In this document: positions 1 through 7,069 of the stretch, piece by piece | How positions within the stretch are numbered: position 1 is the first letter of the stretch | Layout of the letters: every line of letters starts with the position of its first letter | NCBI RefSeq assembly: GCF_000935355.1 | Contig: NZ_JXZC01000017.1 | Span: forward strand, 1-35,626 | DNA from: Rossellomorea aquimaris | Lineage (GTDB): Bacteria > Bacillota > Bacilli > Bacillales > Bacillaceae_B | Direction of reading: 5' to 3' | DNA length: 35,626 nt | Program-made: the position numbers and the translations under genes | Notes under the pieces: generated by a model | Seen by the model: only the letters and a program-made list of their open reading frames with translations | Database searches by the model: none | Told to the model about the DNA's origin: nothing

Positions 1-11
1 CGGGTCATAGC

Positions 12-46
12 AAAAAAGACTATCATAATATGATAGTCTTTTTTTT
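12..46. terminator. Bidirectional intrinsic terminator after the DinB-family gene
   Basis: A 9-bp perfect stem (GACTATCAT / ATGATAGTC, 3-nt loop) is flanked by an A-run on the left and a T-run on the right, so it can end transcription from either side. It lies 17 bp past the stop codon of the minus-strand DinB-family gene. Confidence 0.85.
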
Positions 47-62
47 CGAATAAAGAAGCACA

Positions 63-533
63 TCAAGCTTTTTCTGCAGACACCACTTCTTCAATTTGCT
101 CCTGATGATGTTTATCGTGACCGATAAAGTCTTCAAAAAACTCTTCAAGTGTAAAGCTTTGATCTCCTACTCTAAACGAGTGCTGCAAATCAGTTTCAGA
201 TAAACTATATACATAAGCTATAATTGAATCGCGTGTTTTGATACCCTCTTCAATCAAAGCTTCTTTATTAAGCCCACCGTGCGCATATTTTTCAGCTTCT
301 CCATTAAAACATTGAAAGTCCGGAAAAGGAGACAGCTGCGCTCCTTCTGATACATTTGGAAGAATCTCTTCCAAGGAATATTGGTCCCATTTGATCATGT
401 GAGAAACATTTGCAGCAATCGACCACTTGTTTTCCTCCATTGGCTGAAACCACTCTTTATCATTGATCCTTTTCAATTCATTAAGCCACAGCTTAAACGA
501 TTCATGATGATCGATTATCTGTTCCTTTTTCAT
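63..533 (-). CDS. DinB-family protein (putative metal-binding four-helix bundle)
   Basis: Predicted 156-residue cytoplasmic protein of the DinB/YfiT-like superfamily, whose members are four-helix bundles with a metal bound by three histidines. Visible hallmarks are an N-terminal helix with WLNELK, the SIAANVSHMIKWDQY segment containing a candidate ligand His, and the C-terminal GHDKHHQEQIEE segment with clustered His. Many family members are thiol-dependent transferases or stress proteins, but nothing here fixes the substrate. The ATG at 533 is chosen over the upstream in-frame ATG at 548 because GGAGG lies 8 nt before it. The gene has its own terminator and follows the yabR terminator, so it is probably a single-gene unit. 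I do not recall a DinB gene at this position in B. subtilis, so it may be a lineage-specific neighbour. Confidence 0.8.
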   Translation of the reverse strand: MKKEQIIDHHESFKLWLNELKRINDKEWFQPMEENKWSIAANVSHMIKWDQYSLEEILPNVSEGAQLSPFPDFQCFNGEAEKYAHGGLNKEALIEEGIKTRDSIIAYVYSLSETDLQHSFRVGDQSFTLEEFFEDFIGHDKHHQEQIEEVVSAEKA

Positions 534-608
534 AATGGCTGCCTCCATAAAGTTAGTTGTGACTATTTAATTCGATGGTGGCGTGTCATTTTCCTGTCTC
601 CACTATAT

Positions 609-651
609 AAAAAAAACAGGCACACTCATCATCATGAGTATGCCTGTTTTC
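609..651 (-). terminator. Intrinsic terminator of yabR
   Basis: On the minus strand, AAAACAGGCA and TGCCTGTTTT arms enclose a second ATGAGT-type stem and are followed by a run of eight T. It sits 38 bp after the yabR stop codon. Confidence 0.85.
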
Positions 652-688
652 CGTTCACAACCTGCTATATGAGTTAATAGACAGCAAG

Positions 689-1117
689 TTAACCTTTTTT
701 CGCCCCTCTTCCACCACGACGAGACTCAGTATTCTTCTTCAAAGATGATAAACGATCTTCACTGTCTTTCAAGAAACGTGCCATCTTTTGTTCGAAACTC
801 TCTTTAGTGCGTGTGTCGTTCTGTTTGTTATTATTACTACGCGGGCGTTGAGGACGCTGAGGGCGCTGCGGGCGTTGTGGTTGCTCTTTCGCTTTTCGGA
901 TGGACAAACCGATCTTTCCATCTTTCTCAACATTAATAACCTTAACCGTTACTTCGTCGCCAACTTTAAGGTGTTCATTAATATCCTTAACATAGTTGTC
1001 TGCAACTTCACTAATGTGAACTAAACCTGTTGAACCTTCCGATAATTCCACGAACGCTCCAAAATTTGTAATACCTGTTACCTTACCCTGTAACTTGCTG
1101 CCTACTTCGATTGACAT
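689..1117 (-). CDS. yabR: S1-domain RNA-binding protein YabR (GSP13-like)
   Basis: A 142-residue protein with one S1/OB-fold RNA-binding domain at residues 1-75 (GSKLQGKVTGITNFGAFVEL, GLVHISEVAD, VGDEVTVKVINV). The position directly downstream of divIC is that of B. subtilis yabR. S1 proteins of this class associate with ribosomes or mRNA; a precise role is not established here. After the domain comes a low-complexity basic tail with a perfect tandem RPQ triplet (about residues 80-92), then a charged C-terminus ending SRRGGRGAKKG. The ATG follows AAGGAGG with an 11-nt gap. It has its own consensus promoter overlapping the end of divIC and its own terminator, so it can be expressed separately from the division/sporulation cluster. 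Confidence 0.9.
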   Translation of the reverse strand: MSIEVGSKLQGKVTGITNFGAFVELSEGSTGLVHISEVADNYVKDINEHLKVGDEVTVKVINVEKDGKIGLSIRKAKEQPQRPQRPQRPQRPRSNNNKQNDTRTKESFEQKMARFLKDSEDRLSSLKKNTESRRGGRGAKKG

Positions 1118-1165
1118 AAAAGAAATGCTCCTCCTTAAAATGATAAAAGATAAACCTTATTATAT

Positions 1166-1195
1166 ATTATAGCCAATTAAAAAAAAGAGTGTCAA
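1166..1195 (-). promoter_or_regulatory. Consensus sigma-A promoter for yabR
   Basis: On the minus strand TTGACA (1190-1195) and TATAAT (1166-1171) are separated by 18 bp. Both hexamers match the consensus exactly. The -35 box overlaps the TGA stop codon of divIC. Confidence 0.75.
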
Positions 1196-1581
1196 TAAGA
1201 CACCTCTTCTTCTTTCTCTTTATCTGGTTCAGGTATGTTGAAAATAATCTCACCATCATCTGATAAAAAGTAATCCCGGCGTGCCAGTTTGGCTATATAT
1301 TCATCGTCGTTAAGCTTCACAATCTCTTCTTCCAACGCGGTTTGCTTATCTTTAAGATGTTCTAACTTTTTTTCTAATTGTGCTTTTTCAGTACGTTTAT
1401 CTTCTAAGACTTGGGCTCTGGAAATGAGAGTCGAAACTAAAAATCCACTAATTGCCAAAACTAATACAAAAAATACTGCTAATCGACGGACTAAACGCTT
1501 TCTTCTCTTAGAAGACGATTTATGCATATGCTCCTGATGGCGGACATATTCATTTTCCATTGGTGTCACGTTTTTTCTCAT
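1192..1581 (-). CDS. divIC: Cell division protein DivIC (FtsB-like)
   Basis: Bitopic septal protein that works with FtsL and DivIB in the divisome. The layout is typical: a basic cytoplasmic N-terminus (KSSSKRRKRLVRR), one membrane segment (about residues 34-53, LAVFFVLVLAISGFLVSTLI), then an extracytoplasmic coiled coil rich in E/K/L (QLEKKLEHLKDKQTALEEEIVKL) and a short acidic tail. Length is 129 residues. The ATG at 1581 is chosen because AAAGGAGG lies 7 nt upstream; the in-frame TTG two codons earlier is only 1-2 nt from that site. It is the last gene of the yabM–mazG–rqcP–yabP–yabQ–divIC cluster. Confidence 0.93.
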   Translation of the reverse strand: MRKNVTPMENEYVRHQEHMHKSSSKRRKRLVRRLAVFFVLVLAISGFLVSTLISRAQVLEDKRTEKAQLEKKLEHLKDKQTALEEEIVKLNDDEYIAKLARRDYFLSDDGEIIFNIPEPDKEKEEEVSY

Positions 1582-1625
1582 TCCCAAACCTCCTTTACAA
1601 TATGGAGTGGAAAAAGCCGTAAGCC

Positions 1626-2279
1626 CTATTCTTTATCTTTAGGTTTTTTGTTAAACTTTTTTACCACTCTATATACTTTTTTGATATACGCTTTAAAAAT
1701 CCCTGCCAGTTTATTATATAACTTCTCGACTCTTTTTGTAAGATTTTTCGGCAATAAATTCCAAATACCCTTTAATATCCACCATATTGGAGCAGTTACG
1801 AGCTTAATCGCCCAATGCACTACCTTCCAAATGACTTTTAATAGGAAGATTATGACGGATAAGAGCCCTTTTCCTATAGATAATACCATTGTAATGAGAA
1901 GCACGATTATCCATTTAATCGGTGAATAAATTAATTTTTTCATCATTTGCACACCGAAATTATAAAGGGAGATAAAAAATAAGATCAGCCGTTCCAAAAA
2001 GGCAAGATAAAACTGCTTGATGAGAGCTTGATAACCAGCAAAACCACACAGCAAAGCAATGAAAATATAAAAGCGGATCTCACCAAAATTGACGACAAAT
2101 AAAATGTAAAAGATGGACAGGGCTTGTAAAACCCAAAACATGATGTCGTTTAGGAATACAAGCCACCGTTTTCTTTCAGACCGGTTTAAGAAACGATTGT
2201 ACGTATCCAAGGTCGCACCAAATAAAGCTCCCATTCCGATCATGGAAAGCATGGTGTAGAACTGGGTTGAGAGCGTCAT
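1626..2279 (-). CDS. yabQ: Spore cortex biosynthesis membrane protein YabQ
   Basis: A 217-residue integral membrane protein. The N-terminal half has several hydrophobic segments (about residues 5-25, 42-62, 68-86, 90-110). Hydrophobic and basic stretches alternate after that, ending in a strongly basic tail (KKVYRVVKKFNKKPKDKE). In B. subtilis YabQ is made in the mother cell, localises to the outer forespore membrane and is needed for cortex formation. Its start overlaps the end of yabP by 4 bp, indicating translational coupling, and divIC follows 44 bp downstream. Identity rests on membrane topology plus the yabP–yabQ–divIC order. Confidence 0.9.
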   Translation of the reverse strand: MTLSTQFYTMLSMIGMGALFGATLDTYNRFLNRSERKRWLVFLNDIMFWVLQALSIFYILFVVNFGEIRFYIFIALLCGFAGYQALIKQFYLAFLERLILFFISLYNFGVQMMKKLIYSPIKWIIVLLITMVLSIGKGLLSVIIFLLKVIWKVVHWAIKLVTAPIWWILKGIWNLLPKNLTKRVEKLYNKLAGIFKAYIKKVYRVVKKFNKKPKDKE

Positions 2280-2578
2280 CGAAACAGCTTGCTAAAGAAG
2301 CCTTTAGCCTTCTCCCCATTTTGTTCATCCAGGTATACGAGATCAAACACCTTTCCTTTAATGGAGACGATGCCTTTGTCTACGTCTAAATTTTTCATTT
2401 GAAGATTTTGGCCCCTGACAGACAAAAAGCCCATCACGGTTTCGAGGAGAAACTCTTCATTATCAAAGCTTTCCACTTGTTTAACACCGGTGATGTCAAG
2501 AAGTTTGCGTCCCCTCATCATCACGTCATGTTCTTGAAAAGTCGTTTTATCTTTGTTTCCATCATAATATTGATTCAT
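2276..2578 (-). CDS. yabP: Sporulation protein YabP
   Basis: A 100-residue soluble protein of the YabP/YqfC family, known from mother-cell sporulation regulons. The family pattern is visible in RKLLDITGVKQVESFDNEEFLLETVMGFLSVRGQNLQMKNLDVDKGIVSIKGKV, a small beta-rich fold with the conserved G-x-L-x-I-x-G-like tail. The downstream yabQ overlaps its stop codon by 4 bp, so the two are probably translated together. The ATG is preceded by a GAGGGAT ribosome site. No convincing sigma-E promoter was identified in the 87 bp upstream, so transcription may come from the yabM end of the cluster or from a divergent promoter I did not recognise. Confidence 0.9.
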   Translation of the reverse strand: MNQYYDGNKDKTTFQEHDVMMRGRKLLDITGVKQVESFDNEEFLLETVMGFLSVRGQNLQMKNLDVDKGIVSIKGKVFDLVYLDEQNGEKAKGFFSKLFR

Positions 2579-2665
2579 TATCCATCCCTCACATTCCCAT
2601 AGTACAAGCTTTGTAACTATGTTTATGTTTTCGGGAGAGAAATAGAACCTCTGACTATGTAATCC

Positions 2666-2944
2666 TTACTCCGTTTCTTCTTGAACCCTTTCTTCTGAAA
2701 GGACGGAATAAAGTCCACTCGCTTCTTCTTTTTTTGTTGTTTCAAGAAGCCTTTCTATCTTTACCCTCATAATCTTTTGACCAAACCTCACGCTTAATTC
2801 GTCCCCGACTTTCACGTTAGAGCTCGCTTTCGCTTGCAGTCCATTCACTGTTATACGGCCCTGGTCGGCAATTTCTTTCGCCATCGTTCTTCTTTTTATC
2901 AGTCTTGATACTTTTAGAAATTTATCTAATCTCATTGATACCAT
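2666..2944 (-). CDS. rqcP: S4-domain ribosome quality-control factor RqcP (YabO/Hsp15 family)
   Basis: A 92-residue protein made almost entirely of one S4 RNA-binding domain (MRLDKFLKVSRLIKRRTMAKEIADQGRITVNG). This is B. subtilis YabO/RqcP, which binds the obstructed 50S subunit with RqcH and helps poly-alanine tailing of stalled nascent chains. The first ATG (2944) is 9 nt from AAGGGG, whereas the second, which matches the usual MRLDKF start, is 18 nt away, so three extra residues are likely. The 13-bp gap to mazG suggests cotranscription. Confidence 0.92.
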   Translation of the reverse strand: MVSMRLDKFLKVSRLIKRRTMAKEIADQGRITVNGLQAKASSNVKVGDELSVRFGQKIMRVKIERLLETTKKEEASGLYSVLSEERVQEETE

Positions 2945-2957
2945 TATACATTTCCCC

Positions 2958-4418
2958 TTATTCGATATTCATCTTTTTGGCTTCGTTCCAAAATTGGTCT
3001 AACTCTTCTAAAGTGAAATCTTCAAAGCCCTTACCCGTTTTCAAAACCTGCTCTTCCACATAAGAGAAGCGGCGATAAAATTTGGTGTTGGTCATGGCGA
3101 GGGCTTCCTCTGGGAATACCTTATAGAATCTGGCTACATTGATAAGTGCGAATAAAATATCACCAAATTCTTTTTTTATTTGGTTTTCACTATTATTCTC
3201 GACCTCGTTTTCAAATTCCTTTAATTCTTCCCATACTTTCTCCCAGGCACCTCGTGGGTCCGACCAATCAAAGCCCACTTTTGCTGCTTTCTTCTGGTAT
3301 TCATATGCCTTCATGAGAGCCGGCATTCCTTTCGCCACGTTCTTAAGCATCGGTTCATGTTCAACCGGCTTTTCTTGCTTCTTGATTTCATCCCAGTTCG
3401 CTTTCACCTGTTCCGTATTTTCCACTTGAACCGAACCGAATACATGAGGGTGTCTGCGGACCATTTTGGAAGCAAGACTTCCAATCACTTCCTCCATGGT
3501 GAACATTCCTTCATCCTCACCTATTTGGGCATGAAGCATGACCTGGAGCAGGACATCTCCCAGCTCTTCTATCATGTGATCAATATCATCTTCCTCAATG
3601 GCTTCCAGTAACTCGTACGTTTCTTCGAGTAAGTATTTCTTGAGGGAATCATGCGTCTGCTCTTTATCCCAAGGACACCCATTCGGTCCCCTTAGTGTCG
3701 AGATGATCTCTCTTAGTGTTGCATATTGTTTATACGTGGATGCCCGTTCTTTAACAGCCGGGACGTACAGGCTTGTTAAATTGCTGAGATGGGCTACACG
3801 ATCAAGTTCAACCAGGGGGATTCTATCCACCTTCTCTTCCTTGCTGCCAGCCGCCGTGACAAGCATGACTTCATAATCATAAGGATAGAGCTCCATCAGG
3901 GTAATCTTCACCTCAGACGCAATAAAGGCATCATACACCTGTCCGATGATAAGCTGTTGATTCATATGGATATCGTGAAGCTTTAAGCTGGTACCGTCCA
4001 ATAACTGAAAACCATCGATGGGATCCGCTCCGACTGAAGCGAACAGGGCATCAATGAAGCTCTGTCCCCCGCCGATCGACACTTGTATCTTCCCTTTTTC
4101 ATGAAGTTCCAGAAGCATTTGAACAGCCTTTTCAGCCACTAATGGATGACCCGGAACGGCGTAGACGAGTGAATGCTTTTCAGATGCCCTGACCAGTTCA
4201 CCTACAATTTCTTCATACACGTGGTCGAACTGTTCATGCTTTTCATATACTGCATCAAAGGATTGAAACTCGACTCCTTCTGCTGTTAAATCCTTAACGA
4301 CTGGATGCTCCTTCGTACGTAAATATAGATGTGAGCTGCTCTTTATTAATCGGTACACTCCTAAAGGGAGCTGTTCAATATCTCCTGCACCTAAACCCAC
4401 AATTGTAATTGTATGCAT
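2958..4418 (-). CDS. mazG: YabN: tetrapyrrole-methylase-like/MazG bifunctional NTP pyrophosphohydrolase
   Basis: A 486-residue fusion. Residues 1-220 resemble the tetrapyrrole (corrin/porphyrin) methylase fold (TITIVGLGAGDIEQLPLGVYRLI, YAVPGHPLVAEKAVQMLL). Residues 230-486 are a double MazG domain with metal-binding acidic clusters (LLEETYELLEAIEEDD, EELGDVLLQVMLHAQ, and a second copy KKEFGDILFALINVARF). MazG hydrolyses NTPs to NMP and pyrophosphate and can act as house-cleaning for aberrant nucleotides; the substrate of the N-terminal domain in this fusion is not known. Start ATG follows GAGGAGA. It is separated from yabM by 13 bp and from rqcP by 13 bp, forming one tight unit. Confidence 0.93.
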   Translation of the reverse strand: MHTITIVGLGAGDIEQLPLGVYRLIKSSSHLYLRTKEHPVVKDLTAEGVEFQSFDAVYEKHEQFDHVYEEIVGELVRASEKHSLVYAVPGHPLVAEKAVQMLLELHEKGKIQVSIGGGQSFIDALFASVGADPIDGFQLLDGTSLKLHDIHMNQQLIIGQVYDAFIASEVKITLMELYPYDYEVMLVTAAGSKEEKVDRIPLVELDRVAHLSNLTSLYVPAVKERASTYKQYATLREIISTLRGPNGCPWDKEQTHDSLKKYLLEETYELLEAIEEDDIDHMIEELGDVLLQVMLHAQIGEDEGMFTMEEVIGSLASKMVRRHPHVFGSVQVENTEQVKANWDEIKKQEKPVEHEPMLKNVAKGMPALMKAYEYQKKAAKVGFDWSDPRGAWEKVWEELKEFENEVENNSENQIKKEFGDILFALINVARFYKVFPEEALAMTNTKFYRRFSYVEEQVLKTGKGFEDFTLEELDQFWNEAKKMNIE

Positions 4419-4431
4419 AGTGATCTCCTCG

Positions 4432-6051
4432 CTACTTTTTATTCATTGGTTGTACTTTTTCCATTAGCCAAACCCATTTACTACCAAAAGGCAAATAACC
4501 GATCTCTTCTCTTGATAGGACATTCCCTCTTAAAAATACGATAAGAAAGAGGGTGCCACCGATACAAACCCCTCCTAAAGAAAAGAGTACGGAAAGCTCC
4601 CGTTCAGGCATTCCTTTGTCTAAAAGTGTATCATATATCCGCAAAAACACCTGTAACCCGATGGTCATGGATCCACCGCTAAAAAGTAAGGTTTTGTAGA
4701 AAGAAAAAGGAAAAAAACGAATAGGGAATAGCCTTCTTAGCTTCCCGATCATCATTCCGGTAATGACAATTAAAGAGCCAACAGTGGCGATGGAAGCTCC
4801 CATGATCCCCATGATGGGAATGAGATAGGCGTTGCCGATATATTTTAAAATAATGCCCATCAAAATACAGAAAGCAGGATAATAGATTTTTCCGATCCCT
4901 TGGAAAATGCCTGCAAACGTAAGAATGAGACAGCTAAAGAAAATCGATACACAAAAAACAGCTATTACCTGGGAGCCAAGGGCATTTTCAAATAACATCG
5001 TATTGGTGGGAACCATGATATTAATGAGCCCCAATGTAGCAGCAAATCCGATGGTAATGCTAATTTTAAGGGACAGCTGACTGTACTCCCTCACTAAATC
5101 ATCTTTCTGTTTCAGATAAGCGCTTGTCACCAATGGAACGATGGTCAGGGAAATCGAGGTCGCCACTACCGTTCCCAGCTGGACAAAGGGTTGTCCCCTG
5201 TCATAAATTCCCTTCCACGTTTTCGCACTTTCCGCTTCCATACCTGATGAGGTTAAGAGGGAATATACATTTAAGGAATCAACAAACTGAAGAAGGACCA
5301 GCAGCATGGCACTTACACAAATAGCTGTTCCGTTCTTTAATAATCGCGACCAAATATGTAAATAATCTCCTGGTAACCTAAGGGTTTTCCGTGAAAACAG
5401 CTTTTCCTTTCGGGCTGACACAAAGAAAAGTAAAACCAGCAAGCCTCCAATACCACCGGTTATCGAACCGAATAGCGCCCCGTTCCCGGTGAGATACAGG
5501 GAATATCCTTGAGATACCAATATCGTGGAAAATACGAGAATGGTCGTCACTCTTATCGTCTGCTCCATCACCTGTGAAACGGCGGTTGGCATCATATCTT
5601 CTTTTCCTTGATAGTACCCCCTCATGACAGAGAGGGGAGCTAACAAAAGAAAGGATAAGGAAATGACTTGAATCAATGGTTTAAGGAGTGGATCTCCCAT
5701 CCAATCGGCAATGACCCCCGCACCAAAGTACACGAGAAGAAACCAGCTTAATCCAACGAGACATAGAAACAGGAAGGAGGTGACAACTATATTCTTCGCT
5801 CCTTCTTCATCTTCATTTTCTAATTTCTCGGCTACTAACTTCGAGATGATCACAGGGAATCCATAGGTGGATAATGCAATGGCAATTCCGTAGAAGGGAT
5901 ACACCTGTTGATAGATATAAAAACCAATATCTCCAACAATATTTTGAAACGGCACTCGATATACTGCACTCAATATCTTCGTCACTAATGCGGCAACCGT
6001 TAATACCATTGCCCCCTTCAAAAATTGGTTGGACGAGTACTTCTTACTCAA
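4432..6051 (-). CDS. yabM: Polysaccharide/lipid flippase YabM (SpoVB/MurJ-like MOP superfamily)
   Basis: A 539-residue polytopic membrane protein with about 14 hydrophobic segments. The start FLKGAMVLTVAALVTKILSAVYRVPFQNIVG is typical of the oligosaccharide/lipid-linked flippase group containing SpoVB, MurJ and YabM. These proteins move undecaprenyl-linked precursors across the membrane; the exact cargo cannot be read from sequence. The start codon is TTG with AGGA 7 nt upstream, giving MSKKYSSN. It is the first gene of the cluster ending in divIC and is separated from spoVT by a terminator. Confidence 0.88.
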   Translation of the reverse strand: MSKKYSSNQFLKGAMVLTVAALVTKILSAVYRVPFQNIVGDIGFYIYQQVYPFYGIAIALSTYGFPVIISKLVAEKLENEDEEGAKNIVVTSFLFLCLVGLSWFLLVYFGAGVIADWMGDPLLKPLIQVISLSFLLLAPLSVMRGYYQGKEDMMPTAVSQVMEQTIRVTTILVFSTILVSQGYSLYLTGNGALFGSITGGIGGLLVLLFFVSARKEKLFSRKTLRLPGDYLHIWSRLLKNGTAICVSAMLLVLLQFVDSLNVYSLLTSSGMEAESAKTWKGIYDRGQPFVQLGTVVATSISLTIVPLVTSAYLKQKDDLVREYSQLSLKISITIGFAATLGLINIMVPTNTMLFENALGSQVIAVFCVSIFFSCLILTFAGIFQGIGKIYYPAFCILMGIILKYIGNAYLIPIMGIMGASIATVGSLIVITGMMIGKLRRLFPIRFFPFSFYKTLLFSGGSMTIGLQVFLRIYDTLLDKGMPERELSVLFSLGGVCIGGTLFLIVFLRGNVLSREEIGYLPFGSKWVWLMEKVQPMNKK

Positions 6052-6189
6052 CCAGCTTTCCTGCCTTTCTGTACCACTTTTTCTATGCCCTGAAGTGTCT
6101 GATCCGACAGAGAAAAAATCATTTATGTACTGGTCATTTTACCATAAAGAGCTGTCTGTTTTCTCCAATAGCATCGTTTAAAGCACAAA

Positions 6190-6221
6190 ACAAAAAAGAA
6201 GAGCGGCAATGTGCCGCTCCT
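6190..6221 (-). terminator. Intrinsic terminator of spoVT
   Basis: Perfect GAGCGGCA / TGCCGCTC stem with a 3-nt loop, followed on the minus strand by TTCTTTTTTG. It isolates spoVT from yabM. Confidence 0.85.
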
Positions 6222-6226
6222 TCAGG

Positions 6227-6763
6227 TTATTGCTCCATTTGTCTTGCTAAAAAGCCAGCTGCCGTTTCTACTGCCTTTTGTTCCACTTCGCCTACTGTAC
6301 GTTCCTTCGAGAAGATCGCAACGGCACCAATCGGATCACCATTTGCGACAATCGGGGCAATCGTATAGGAAGCAAGATCCTCACCGTGTCCTTCGACAAG
6401 CTCAGCTTGTCCTTGTTGAGTGTGTAATAGAGACGTACGGTCATCCATTACCTTTTCAACCAGTTCACTGATGTTCTTATTTAAATATTCTTTCTTTGAA
6501 GCGCCGGAGATTGCGATTACAGCATCTCGATCACAAATTAACACAGCACTCCCAAGGCTGTCGTATAATGCTTCGCCGTATTCCTTAGCAAAGTCACCAA
6601 GTTCACTGATTGGGGAGTATTTCTTTAAGATGACTTCTCCGTCACGATCAACGAAGATTTCCAGGGGATCTCCCTCGCGAATCCTTAATGTTCTACGAAT
6701 TTCTTTCGGAATGACGACACGCCCTAAATCATCAATACGACGAACAATACCAGTTGCTTTCAT
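6227..6763 (-). CDS. spoVT: Stage V sporulation transcription factor SpoVT
   Basis: A 178-residue regulator. Residues 1-52 form an AbrB-type swapped-hairpin DNA-binding domain (MKATGIVRRIDDLGRVVIPKEIRRTLRIREGD), closely similar to AbrB encoded at 27182. Residues 56-178 form a GAF-like domain expected to sense a ligand. In B. subtilis SpoVT tunes sigma-G-dependent genes in the forespore. ATG follows GAGG by 9 nt. A sigma-G-like promoter lies about 80 bp upstream, consistent with the known forespore expression. The nearby mfd gene is upstream and the terminator isolates yabM downstream. Confidence 0.96.
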   Translation of the reverse strand: MKATGIVRRIDDLGRVVIPKEIRRTLRIREGDPLEIFVDRDGEVILKKYSPISELGDFAKEYGEALYDSLGSAVLICDRDAVIAISGASKKEYLNKNISELVEKVMDDRTSLLHTQQGQAELVEGHGEDLASYTIAPIVANGDPIGAVAIFSKERTVGEVEQKAVETAAGFLARQMEQ

Positions 6764-7069
6764 CTATAGTTGCCTCACTTTCATCAGATGATTTTTATTT
6801 GGCAATGTACCAACTTGTTATTGAATACTTTACCAGTGTTGAGTTTAGTATCTTACAACTTAGAAGTTCTATACACATTCAGTTATTTTTTCTGTAATTT
6901 CACTAAAATTCTAATGCAGGTATCTTTTTCCATTGTTGGCAGCTGCATAAATACTAATACCCTTATCATAGTAAAGTAAAACAATCAGCGCGTTTACATT
7001 TTGGTTACAGTATTATAACGAAGGGAAGAATTTCCGTTTTCCATCTGATGGGTGAGGCTGCTTTCATTC
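6764..7069. other. spoVT–mfd intergenic region
   Basis: This 306-bp AT-rich gap holds the spoVT leader, the sigma-G-like promoter listed separately and about 190 bp in which I see no gene. A minus-strand TATAAT near 7012-7017 has no convincing -35 partner. No clear terminator follows mfd, so read-through into spoVT is possible. Confidence 0.5.
6846..6875 (-). promoter_or_regulatory. Putative sigma-G promoter of spoVT
   Basis: On the minus strand TGTATA (6870-6875) and GATACTA (6846-6852) are spaced 17 bp apart. Each differs by one base from the sigma-G elements TGAATA and CATACTA. Location fits the known sigma-G control of spoVT. Confidence 0.5.
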
